Source of the DNA: Cryptomeria japonica
Taxonomy: Eukaryota > Streptophyta > Pinopsida > Cupressales > Cupressaceae
Direction of reading: 5' to 3'
NCBI RefSeq assembly: GCF_030272615.1
Contig: NC_081408.1
Location: forward strand, 310,885,118 to 310,949,117
Length of the DNA stretch: 64,000 bases
Shown: positions 44,588-53,934 of the stretch, one piece after another
How the letters are laid out: each line of letters opens with the position of its first letter
Position numbering within the stretch: position 1 is the first letter of the stretch
The notes under the pieces: generated by a model
Seen by the model: only the letters and a program-made list of their open reading frames with translations
Database searches by the model: none
Told to the model about the DNA's origin: nothing
Program-made: the position numbers and the translations under genes

Positions 44588-44770
44588 TTTCGGGGGGGGT
44601 GGGGGGGAAGGGGCGAGCTCATTGTGTGGGTACAGCAGTGGCACGCCCGGCACCGCCGCCGCTGTGTGTACACACAGTGGTGGTCGGGGAGAACCTGCTG
44701 CCGCCTCCTCTGAAGCCGCCACTACTCCCCCATGGCCGCCGCTCCTCCATGTGAGAAACCTCGGCCCTGC
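44588..44770. other. GC-rich island in H
   Basis: This roughly 180-bp block is GC-rich with G runs and GCCGCC repeats ('ggcaccgccgccgctgtgtg'), embedded in sequence of very high AT content. Frames across it are Pro/Ala/Gly-rich on both strands, which is what composition alone gives. It could be a promoter-proximal or structural part of the LTR. Confidence 0.6.
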
Positions 44771-44979
44771 ACAAAACAAAGAAACAAAAAAAAATAAAAC
44801 CCTAGCCCGGTTAGGGTTAAGGTAGTACGAAAGAATAAAGAAGAGATTAAAAAAAATGTAGGGGCATTTTCTTATATATATATATTTTCATTAGGGTTTT
44901 CATTAGAAATTTGATAATAATGTACGATAAAAAAAAAAAGGGGAATATCCTCACATATAATTATATAGGTGTTTAAATG

Positions 44980-44983
<4 letters not shown>

Positions 44984-45045
<62 letters not shown>

Positions 45046-45046
45046 G
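44984..45046. repeat. (AT)n microsatellite
   Basis: About 31 AT units with one C interruption at 45030. Array length may be inexact in the assembly. Confidence 0.95.
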
Positions 45047-46087
45047 TTTTAAATTATGGATGTATAAATTTGACTTTAATTTAATTAGTTTTTTTAACAT
45101 TCATATTTTATATATGTTAAATAAACATTTAAATATGAAGTCTTAAATTTTAAATTAGATTGGAGTTAACCATTTAGGAAATTTATTCTGTTTGTAAGTT
45201 ATTTGACTATAGGGAATATTTTTAGTCCACCTAGATATAGGTTTTTGAGATTAAACTTTATAGGACAAATTTCATTATGAATTTAATTGACCCTTTAGTC
45301 GATATAGTTTAACCACATTTTAATTATTGTTAAAGTAAATTTTAGACATTATAAACTAAGTTCTAGGACTAATTCATTTAGTTCCTAAAAGCAATTAATG
45401 ATTATTGGAGATTAATATTATCTTCATTAATTATTTTAGAGAGTTTTGATTTAATTAAGTTATTGAATAAAATTGTTGAGGTAATAAAATAATTCTTTTA
45501 GTATTCCGTTATTTAATTATAAATTATTATTGCTTACTTGAGTTAGTGGTTAGAATTAACTCACACATAGTTAAGACAAACTTGCTAGCGCATTTCACAT
45601 TAGCAAATTTAATGTTATTAGGTTGTTATTTTAAAAAAAAAAAAATTATCCCGTTCGTGCCCAAAAGTTTGGGCATGACACTAACAAGGTGGTTCACAAC
45701 TGTGGATCTGAAATCCTCTCACAAGGTAGTCTTTAATCGGACTTATCTCCTAATAGAGATTGAGATTCCTAACAGGATATGTTTTGCTGAAGAACATTGT
45801 ATGACCTTAACCGGTCTGACCTTAACCAGTCTGGTTACTATTCTACAGATAGTTACTTGTGAGTTTCATCTCACCGTGGTTTTTCCCATTTGGGTTTCCA
45901 CGTCAAAATCTCTTGTGTTATGGTGATTGTACTTCTGTGGGTGAATGCCTTATTTGTTGTTTGGTTTGCATTTGTGTTAACCGGTTTGTTAGTAAAACTA
46001 TTATACCGGTTTACTGCTAAATTGTTTAAGTGTTTAAGTTTAGTAATTATTGGTATACTAATTCACCCCCCCTCTTAGTATTCATCA

Positions 46088-46092
46088 GATTC
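46088..46092. repeat. Right target duplication of F (GATTC)
   Basis: Exact copy of 34468-34472. Confidence 0.88.
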
Positions 46093-47052
46093 TATTCCAT
46101 GAATTTTTCTTTTCAGCACTCTGGTAAATATCTTGGTTGTTTCAGGTCCTGGGATCTCTTCTCTAAGTAGGATGTCTCTATTTTGGTTCTTCTTTTCGTT
46201 TCCAGTCTTATTATCATTGTAGCATTTCATTTATGCAAATGCACTAAGATAAAGTGCCATCATGCATTGTTTACTTGGGATCTTGCATATCTTGTGCCTT
46301 ATTGTACATGCATTGCTTATAAAGGGCCATGAGGGGGTTGATGTTTGCCTTTTGTTTTCCATCTACCTTTTTCCAGTGAGTGTTCTTTCCACAACATTCA
46401 CCTCATGTTGTGTGTCAACTAAGTGGTCCTTCCATGATACTGTGTACTTTCTCTACACCTTTAATGTTCTTGGTTCTTCGTCGTGTGGTTCTTGTTGACC
46501 ATTCTTTTCAGTGTACCTGTCCCTCTCCCTTTTTCAGCATTATGGGGAGGTTTGTCATGTTGGTTCTAATGCTTCAGTGGTTCGATTGATCAGCTCTTCA
46601 GGATTTGGTTTATCATGCCATCTGTATCTTCGAGTTTAGTTGTTTGCCTTTTTTTGCCTTCTGATTCGAGTAGTGTCATTGGAGGGCACTCATATAGATT
46701 ACAGTCTTCTCTACCTAGTCATGTTCTATTTTTCAGTGGAGGTTCCTCAGATCAGCACTTATTCTTCGATATTTTTGCAGGTTCTTCATGCTTCAGTGAT
46801 TCTTCTGATCTTCTCTTGTTCCTATCTTTTGGAACATTCTTGTTTGGAGGCTTTTCCAGTCCTTCTTCTTTCCTTTTCCATCTCTATTTGGATTAGAGTT
46901 TTTTTCCCATGTGGTTTTCTCTATTTCTCTAGTTCATAGAGATTTGGTTGTATTTGGGTACCTGATTAGGCCTTGTTGTCGGGACCCATATTTCCTGCTT
47001 TCAGTAGCTGTTCTAGGTTTTAGCTTCTCCCTAAGTCTAGCTTAAGGGAGGG
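46093..47052 (+). other. Right part of E internal region and polypurine tract
   Basis: No recognised gene. The sequence is T- and C-rich; the open frames 46615-46896 and 46640-46939 are Ser/Phe/Leu-rich and overlap in different frames, as expected from composition. The last bases, TTAAGGGAGGG (47042-47052), form the polypurine tract before the E LTR. Confidence 0.65.
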
Positions 47053-47418
47053 TGTTAGAGTATTCAAGTCTTTACTTGATTAATTAAACAACATTTATTT
47101 AGTTATTTAAGTTCCCTTTATCTCTTTTACACTTAAGCTAGCTTTAGGTGCATAATAATTAATTCTTTTATTAATTATTATGTGAAAGCCTAGGTTTTCC
47201 TTTTTAGGGTTTCTTGACCTATTAGAGGTTAATTATTTTCATTGTATTGTAAGGATTATCACAATACATATTTTGTGAATATTGAGCTCTCATATTTTGA
47301 GCATATTTTTTGTGTATTTATTTTTTTGTTATTGCTTCCTTGCATCTCCTTGTAATAGGTTATTCAGCTTGCAGAGATCATTTGGGCTGCTATGGTGTTG
47401 TATTTCTCAACTCTCACA
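47053..47418 (+). repeat. 3' LTR of E (366 bp)
   Basis: It runs TGTTAGAG to CTCTCACA and is followed by TTCCT, the target duplication. Confidence 0.9.
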
Positions 47419-47423
47419 TTCCT

Positions 47424-47997
47424 GGCTATCAAGGAAGATGATTTGGCACTAGAAGTGTATGTACCTGAAAATAAGGCACTTGCTGCTAAAATTGGAGACT
47501 GGGATGAATGCGTGATTGACAGCGGTTGTTCACATCATATGACTGGAGATAAAGGTAAGTTTCTATCTTTGCAAGAATTTGATGGCGGTCTAGTTAGATT
47601 TGGAGATGACAAAGCATGCATGATCAAAGGAAAAAGAACTATATCACTGGATGGTAAGAACAATACTGACAATGTTCATTATGTTGAAGGTTTAAGGCAT
47701 AATCTTTTGAGTGTGGGACAATTGGTAGATAAGGGATTTCAATTATAGTTCAAGGATGAAAAATGAAAAATCATTAATAGATCTGGTTTGGAGATTGCAA
47801 CCAGTACACAAATAAAAGGTAATATATTTCATTTGAACTCTGGTGAGTAGATATATTTGATTACACATATTGATGAGAGTTGGCTATGGCATAAAAGGAC
47901 GCATCATGTGAATTTTGATTACATTGTGAAGATCAGTTCAACTAAGGCAGTTAGGGATATATCTAAGATTATGAAGCCCTATAATCTGACATGTACA
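47424..47997 (+). pseudogene. copia-1 D: gag end, protease, start of integrase
   Basis: D resumes with 'AIKEDDLALEVYVPENKALA', aligned to C at 3706. The protease has 'VIDSGCSHHMTGDKGKFLS' and 'FGDDKACMIKGKRTISLDG', the full stretch that is partly missing in C. It continues with 'YVEGLRHNLLSVGQLVDKG' and two stops near 47746 and 47767. The integrase zinc region begins 'WLWHKRTHHVNFD'. Element I interrupts it at 47998, and D resumes at 55528. Confidence 0.9.
47993..47997. repeat. Left target duplication of I (GTACA)
   Basis: GTACA before the LTR corresponds to GTAAA at 55523-55527 after the right LTR. Element C reads GTAAA at the same point (27838), so the left copy has one mutation. Confidence 0.75.
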
Positions 47998-49557
47998 TGT
48001 TGGCATTATGTGAACCGGTATGAAGACATAATGATATTGTATGTTGTCATTGATATCAATATGTGACATGATGTGAATTGACACATGTGACATGTGAGAA
48101 GAGAGAACCACATATATATATGAATCGGTATATATGCCGAAGTGAAGCAGTATATTTATTCAAGATGAACCGGCATGTCACGATGAACCGACATGCAATT
48201 ATGGGAACTAGCACATGGAAGCATTGTATGACTACCGGTTGGTAGGTAGTTTCCATTTAAGGATTTCTGGTTGGAGTACCTCAAACCTGTGTAACTCAAT
48301 CAGTGATTTTTGTGTGATGAGTTAGCAGTATAATAGAGAACAGATCGTGTTGCCATCTAAGCCCTGTGCACGTGAAGGATCTTGCATGAAGAAGACTATC
48401 CCTATCTACCTTGGGAATGTGTGAAGTTTCTCAAATGGTGATAATGTGTGATGGGTTATTAGCCACCATGAAATCGATGGATAATGGACAATGGAGAATG
48501 TCTTGAGATCGATTCAAGAGTGTTGCATTTAATGCAATATGATTCAACAGTCAAGATTGAACCATTTGAATTGCTTAACCTAATAGGTTTAGGGTTTAGG
48601 GTTTTTACTACCGACCTGTCTGTTTCCTATAAGGTCGATGTTGTGTCTCTTTCTAAGGTTGTTGGCAAAAGTTGTATGTTTGTATCCAAGGAAAGTGATA
48701 CGTAATTCTTGTCAGACCAAAGGAGAGAAGAGATACTTGCAAAGTGAAAGTGCAAAAGGTGGAGATGAGCCAAAATGAATCTGCATTAGCATTGAGTGTT
48801 GTTACTAGATCATTGTAATTCCTATTGATCTTTAACCACTTCAACAGTTGTGAAATCCCTTAACAGGGTAGCCTTAACCAGCTTGATACAAATCCCTTAA
48901 CAGGGTAACTTGAAGCTATTGAGTTATGGGAAGCTATAGAGCTTTGGAGATCCTTTAGCTATTGAGTTCTTGAAATCCTCTAACAAGGTAACCCTAATTG
49001 GGTTTAACCCTTAACCGGGTGATCCCTAACAAGATCGGTTCTTAGAAGAACCTACTATAATATCTTTAAACTGACAAGCCTCCTAACAAAGTGAACTTCT
49101 AAAGAGTTCAAAAAGCAGCTTGTGGGTATTCATCCCCACCATGTTTTTTCCTAGTTGGGTTTCCACGTGAAAAATATGTGTGTCATGTGTGATGCTTTTA
49201 TCTTTTGATGCTTTGTTATTACCCATTGAGCATATGATCATTCTGTGTTTTATGCCTATCTATAAAACATATTGAACTAACTATTGTGAAGATCTGATGA
49301 TAGTTTACCTATTCATGCATGAGGGTGTAATGGTACTATAGTATTGAGCTAAGAGGAAAGCTTAGTGAGTAACCGGTTTATGATTGTTTTAGTTGTTCTG
49401 GGTCCTACCGGTTGCACTCTATTTTAACCAGAGTCACTACTTGCTAGTCACTTGGAGTATTTGTTGACAAAGCGGTTTTGGATAGAATTTTGCCTGTACT
49501 GATTCACCCCCCCTCTCAGTACCAGTTTGGTACTATTCATTCATCATTGAGTTATCA
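47998..49557 (+). repeat. 5' LTR of I (1560 bp)
   Basis: It runs TGTTGGCATTATG to GTTATCA. Its first 250 bp carry a series of related motifs, 'tgaaccggtatg', 'tgaatcggtatat', 'tgaaccggcatg' and 'tgaaccgacatg' (48012, 48120, 48165, 48183), and a doubled telomere-like TTTAGGG at 48588-48606. The 3' end has 'gattcaccccccctctcagt'. No gene. Confidence 0.92.
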
Positions 49558-49559
49558 AT

Positions 49560-49571
49560 TGGTATTAGATC
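49560..49571 (+). other. Primer-binding site of I
   Basis: TGGTATTAGATC, two changes from the initiator-Met site TGGTATCAGAGC, two bases after the LTR end. Confidence 0.8.
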
Positions 49572-49626
49572 ACTCTAGGTCCTCTATGTTGTAAGCTTAA
49601 CTGCTTGAGGTAAAGATCCCAGTCAA

Positions 49627-50580
49627 ATGATGAAGAGGGAAGGTCCAAAGTTTAACAGGGAAAATTTTGGTATATGGAAAGATAGGATGAAGATATTCAT
49701 CAGAAGAATGGGTGGTCAACACTAGAGTTATGTTGAGAATGTCTATGTTGTCCCTACCAGTACTCTCACTGATGACCAAAAGAGAGAGATACAAGAAAAT
49801 GGGCAAGTCATGGAAGCCCTTATTATTAGTCTATCTGACATTGAGTTTATTGATGTTCAGGACAAGGTAAATCCCAAAGAGGTATGGGATGCTCTTGAAA
49901 TTATCTCTGGTGGTGATGAACATGTAAAACAGGCTAAGGAAGAAAGCCTGAGAGGGAAGTTTCAAGATATGCGGATGGTTGAAGGTGAGACCATTCAGCA
50001 GTATGGAATAAGAATCAAAACAGTTGTTGGAGAAATCAAGAGTGCAGGTGGTAAAATAGAAGATTCCACTATGGTAAGAAAAGTCCTGAGATCCCTGTTG
50101 TCGGTCTATGCAATAAGGGTTGCTACTATTCAGGAGCTGAGATCAATAGACAAGACTAAGGTATCCTTGGACTCCATCATAGCCAAGTTGATAGCCTATG
50201 AGCTAAATAGTTTTGATGGCAGTGTTCAAAAGACTGAATCAATATTTAAAGCTTCTGCTATACCATCCAGAAAAGGAAAAGAAGCTAGCACTAGTGGTGA
50301 ACCTAGACAAAGTAGAGAAATGAATGATGAGGAGATTCTGATGGCATTTGAAGCTCTCCTTGCCAGAAAGATTCCTAAAGGAACCAGTAAATAAAAAGGT
50401 AAGCTACCTTTGAAATGCTTTTCTTGTAACCAAATAGGACATATTGCTATAAATTGTCCTAATGACGATAACAAGGACAAACCAGAAAGGTTCAGGAAAT
50501 TCAAAGGAGGAAACTGGAGAAACTGTTTTGTAGCAGTTGATGAAGGTGTCACAGATGAGGAATCATAAGATGAAGAGAAT
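49627..50580 (+). pseudogene. copia-2 I: gag
   Basis: Gag from ATG 49627 (MMKREGPKFNRENFGIW). Capsid motifs include 'VWDALEIISGGDEHVKQAKE' and 'GETIQQYGIRIKTVVGEIKS'. The zinc knuckle CFSCNQIGHIAINC (about 50417-50458) is intact. Stops within the frame are TAG at about 49723, TAA at 50392 and TAA at about 50566. All lie in the same frame as the rest of pol, so the copy has been damaged by base changes rather than shifts. Confidence 0.9.
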
Positions 50581-51033
50581 GAAGACATTGTGTTTGTTGT
50601 TGTAAAGGAAGATGTGGCAGACAAGAAGGCTCTTGTCTCCCAGTTTGATAATTCCAATGAGTGGATCATTGACACTGGCTGTTCTCACCATGTGACTGGT
50701 GATCGAAGCAAGTTTCTATCCTTGGAGGAGTATGATGGTGGTGTGTTTCACTTTGGAAATGATGCACTATGCATGGCCAAAGGCAAAGGTTCCATCTCTC
50801 TGAATGGAAAGAGTAGTGCTTACAATGTGTACTGGGTTGATGGTCTCAGACACAACCTTCTGAGTGTTGCCCAGCTGAATGATAGTGGCCTCACTCTAGA
50901 ATTCAAGAATGGAGTTTGCAGAATCAAAGGAAAAGAGGGTGAATTGGTGGCCATCGACATGCAGACCAAAGGTAACCTATTTCATCTAAACTCAAATATA
51001 AGCACATGTCTTATGGCTAAGTTTGATGATAGC
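50581..51033 (+). pseudogene. copia-2 I: protease
   Basis: The active-site triplet is DTG ('WIIDTGCSHHVTGD'), against DSG in B; both are functional types. It continues with 'KFLSLEEYDGGVFHFGNDAL' and 'VDGLRHNLLSVAQLNDSG'. The frame ends at TAG 51034, in 'DS*IWHRR', where B has TGG. Confidence 0.9.
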
Positions 51034-52080
51034 TAGATATGGCATAGGAGACTCTGCCATGTAAACTTTGATAACATTGTAAAGGCCAATAAGATCAAGG
51101 GAGTTAGAGGGTTACCGATACTAAGCAAACTGGATAATACCTTGTGTAGAGAGTGTCAATTGGGAAAAAATTCTTCCTCAACCTTTAAAGGCAAATCTTT
51201 CACTACTGACAACTTGCTTGATCTTGTGCATACTGATTTGTGTGGTCTTATGAAAACTAGAAGTGTGTAGGGTGATAGGTACTTCATGATTCTCACTGAT
51301 GAGTGCTCAAGAATGATGTGGATCACATTCTTGAAAGACAAGTCTGAAGCCTTTGTGAAATTCAAAGATTTCAGAGCATTAGTGGAGAAGGAAAGTAGTA
51401 AAAGGATCAAATGTCTCAAAACTGATCAAGGAGGGGAATTCACTTCTAGTGAATTCAACAAGTATTGTGAAGAATTTGGCATCAAGAGACAACTGTCTGC
51501 CCCCCGGACTCCATAGTAGAATGGCCTAGTAGAGAGGAATAACCAGACTATGGTTGAAGCAGCTAGAACCATGTTGATTCAAGGGAAGGTAGCTCACACC
51601 TTTTGGAGAGAAGTGGTGAGCACTGCAGTCTACACAATGAATCGGGTACTCATCAAGAAAGGTAAGGAAAAAACTCCTTATGAGTATTGGACTAGTAAGA
51701 CACCTGTGGTTAGCTACTTTAGGGTATTTGGTAGCAAACGTTACATCAAGAGGAGTGAACATCAGGGCAAATTTGAAGCTAAATATGATGAGGGAATATT
51801 CCTAGGATATTCCACCAAGAGTAAAGCTCTCAAGTGCTACAACAGTAGGACTCAAAGAATTATGAAAAGTATCAATGTAAGAGTTCATGAATCTTCTGAG
51901 AAAACTGAGGAAACTGACAGTGAGCAAGCTGTAAATGAACCGGTTGCAACCTTCTGGAAACCGGTTGTTAGTCAACCAAGTACTAGTAACAGTGTTCCTG
52001 AATCGATGAATGCTGATACTGATGAAGAGGAAAAGCAAGAAGAACCATTCAAGACCATTCCTTGGTATGTCAAGCTGAAT
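51034..52080 (+). pseudogene. copia-2 I: integrase
   Basis: Zinc region 'IWHRRLCHVNFDN' and CRECQLGK; core 'DLVHTDLCG', 'LKTDQGGEFTSSEF' and '[10 protein letters not shown]' with all three acidic residues; C-terminal '[20 protein letters not shown]' and '[18 protein letters not shown]'. Stops are TAG 51034, TAG at about 51268 (B has CAG) and the adjoining TAG TAG at 51515-51520 (from CAG CAG, 'TPQQNG' in related elements). After 51550 the frame is open for 435 codons into RT. Confidence 0.9.
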
Positions 52081-53707
52081 CATGATCCTAAGCAGATCAT
52101 AGGAGATAAGGATGCAGGAATCCTTACAAGAAGAAAGATCAGAGAAAACTCATGTATGATCTCTAAATTTGAGCCTAAATCATTCAAAGAGGCTCATAAA
52201 GATGAAGACTGGATCAAGGCAATAGAAGAGGAACTTGACCAAATAGAGAAAAATGGTACATGGTCCTTGGTACCCAGACCGAAGCATAAAAATGTCATTG
52301 GCACCAAATGGGTGTTTAGAAACAAGCTGAATGAGGATGGCATAATGATTAGTAATAAAGCTAGATTGGTGTGCAAAGGATATGCTCAAGAAGAAGGAGA
52401 AGACTATGGAGAAACCTTTGCTCCTGTAGCTAGATTGGAAGGAGTTCATATGCTTCTTGCATATGCATCTTTTAAAGGATTCAAGGTATATCAAATGGAT
52501 GTAAAATCTGCATTCCTAAATGGTGTACTTGAAGAGGAGGTGTATATAGAGCAACCAGATGGGTTTTCCATATCTGAAGTCAGTGATATGGTGTGGAGGG
52601 TACATAAAGCCTTATATGGTCTAAAGCAAGCACCTAGAGCATGGTATGAATGTCTACATTCCCATCTTGTGATGATCGGATTTGAGAGAACAAGTGAAGA
52701 TAGTAATATCTACTTGAAGTCTGAAGGAGATCAGATCCTAATCTGTGAGGTTTTTGTTGATGACAAGATGAGTCATGAGTTTGCTGATGAGATGAAGAAA
52801 GAGTTTGAGATGTCACTTATAGGGGAGATTAAGTTATTCTTTGGACTACAGATCTAATAGATGAAAGATGGAATCTTTATCACTCAGTCCAAATATGTCA
52901 AAGAGGTGTTGAAGACCTTTGGCATGGTAGATAGAAAACTGGTTGGTACACTAATGGTAACCGGTTGGTACACCAATGGTAACCGGTTGCAAATTGTCAA
53001 AAGAGGATGATTCTACACTGGTTGATGAGAAAGAATACCGATCAATGATTGGTAAGTTGCATTATGTAGTGCATAGCAGACCAGATATTGCACATGCAGT
53101 TGGCATTACTGCAAGGTTCCAGAAAAGTCCAAGAGAATCCCACTTGGTTGCAGTCAAGCGGATTCTTAGGTATCTGAAGGAAACAGTTGACTATGGATTA
53201 TGGTACCCATACAACAATGATTTCATTCTGAAAGTATTCACAGATACTGATTGGGCAGGTAATGTGGATGACCGGAAAAGAACAACTGGTGGTGCATTCT
53301 TTCTCGGTGGTAGACTGGTCTCATGGATGAGTAAAAAATAGAGTTGTATCTCTCAGTCTACAGTGGAAGCAAAGTATGTTGCAGCCTTCATGAACTGCAC
53401 TCAGACAATCTGGATGAAGCATGTTTTAAATGGCTTCAAAATCCCTGTATCTGAACTAGTAAGTATATTCAGTGATAACACAGGTGCTATCAATATTTCA
53501 AAGAATCTAGTTTTACATTCTAGAACCAAGCATTTTGAGCTTAAGTATCATTTCTAGAGGGAAAAGGTTCAGAATAAAGAGATTACATTGGAACATGTTT
53601 CCAGTAAGGAGTAGTTAGCAGACATATTCACCAAGCCTCTCCCAAAGACTACATTTGTGCATTTAAGAGGTGAATTGGGGGTACTGCCCCTTCAGGACGT
53701 GAACTAA
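52081..53707 (+). pseudogene. copia-2 I: reverse transcriptase and RNase H
   Basis: RT motifs are intact up to the active site: '[18 protein letters not shown]', '[18 protein letters not shown]', '[19 protein letters not shown]'. After FVDD (52753-52764) the next seven codons of the family (IIFGGDD) are missing, apparently by deletion between two GATGAC copies. TAA TAG follows at 52855-52860. A 22-bp tandem duplication at 52940-52983 shifts the frame. RNase H then reads 'FTDTDWAGNVDDRKRTTGGA', TAG at 53339, 'FSDNTGAINISKNLVLHS' and ends TAA 53705. Confidence 0.92.
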
Positions 53708-53934
53708 AAGTATTTGTTCCACATCAGTCAGGTATTGCATAGTCAATTTTTTTGTTGATTGATGTGTTAAAGGGTGCTACTCCTCATGGGGAGCAGCATA
53801 ATGGAACAGGGATGCTCGTGCCTCCACTTTGGCATTGTTGTCAAAGGGGGAGAAGATGTGAAGTGGAGAGATATCTTTGTATATGAAGCGAAGAGATATC
53901 TTTGTATATTGCCATCAACACCAAAGGGGGAGAT
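53708..53934 (+). other. 3' noncoding tail and polypurine tract of I
   Basis: No gene. It contains a repeated block 'agagatatctttgtatat' (53868 and 53893) and the polypurine tract AAAGGGGGAGAT at 53923-53934, directly before the LTR. Confidence 0.85.

Larger units (their letters stand above)
41787..45680 (-). repeat. Element H: probable solo gypsy-type LTR (3.9 kb) in F's LTR
   Basis: CTAAC flanks it on both sides (41782-41786 and 45681-45685). Read on the minus strand it starts TGTCATGCCCAAAC and ends CCTCATA. TGTCA plus a GCCC..GGGC hairpin at the 5' end is common in plant Ty3/gypsy LTRs. I see no gag, pol, PBS or polypurine tract within, so a solo LTR is the simplest reading. Short frames such as 43544-43909 are not supported as genes. 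The region has a GC-rich island, a long AT microsatellite and A-rich runs. Confidence 0.65.
34473..46087 (+). mobile_element. Element F: non-autonomous LTR retrotransposon with large unknown ORF
   Basis: LTRs 34473-35662 and 40985-46087 (the latter split by H), PBS-like site 35665, polypurine tract 40971-40984 and an exact 5-bp target duplication define it on the plus strand. The LTR ends and ACCGGT-rich content recall copia-2. The 5.3-kb internal region has a gag-like part with zinc knuckles (35713-36995) and a decayed ORF of about 1,090 codons (37437-40705). I see no protease, integrase, RT or RNase H, so it must depend on another element, probably a copia. Confidence 0.85.
40985..46087 (+). 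repeat. 3' LTR of F, split by H
   Basis: LTR sequence is 40985-41786 and 45681-46087; with H and one copy of its target duplication removed it is about 1204 bp. It carries a 15-bp tandem duplication at 45803-45832 ('gaccttaacc' twice), absent from the 5' LTR. It ends ATTCATCA followed by GATTC. Confidence 0.88.
33032..47418 (+). mobile_element. Element E: short LTR retrotransposon without gag or pol
   Basis: Two 366-bp LTRs, an exact initiator-Met PBS at 33398 and a polypurine tract at 47042-47052 define it on the plus strand. Without the nested F (and H inside F) its internal region is only about 2.0 kb and contains no recognisable gag or pol, so it is non-autonomous. The LTRs differ at roughly 25 sites by eye, an older insertion than the gypsy element but younger than D. 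Confidence 0.85.

Noticed and set aside
44507-44825. Pro/Ala-rich frames over the GC island in H
   Set aside because: Composition alone explains them. They begin and end in homopolymer runs and overlap on opposite strands.
46380-46939. Overlapping Ser/Phe/Leu frames as a secreted or membrane protein
   Set aside because: Two different plus frames are open over the same T/C-rich sequence, in the untranslated part of E before its polypurine tract.
48100-48256. Histidine/Cys-rich minus frames at the start of the I LTRs
   Set aside because: They recur in both LTRs (also 53943-54196) but run antisense through U3 motif repeats, and differ in frame and stops between the two LTRs.
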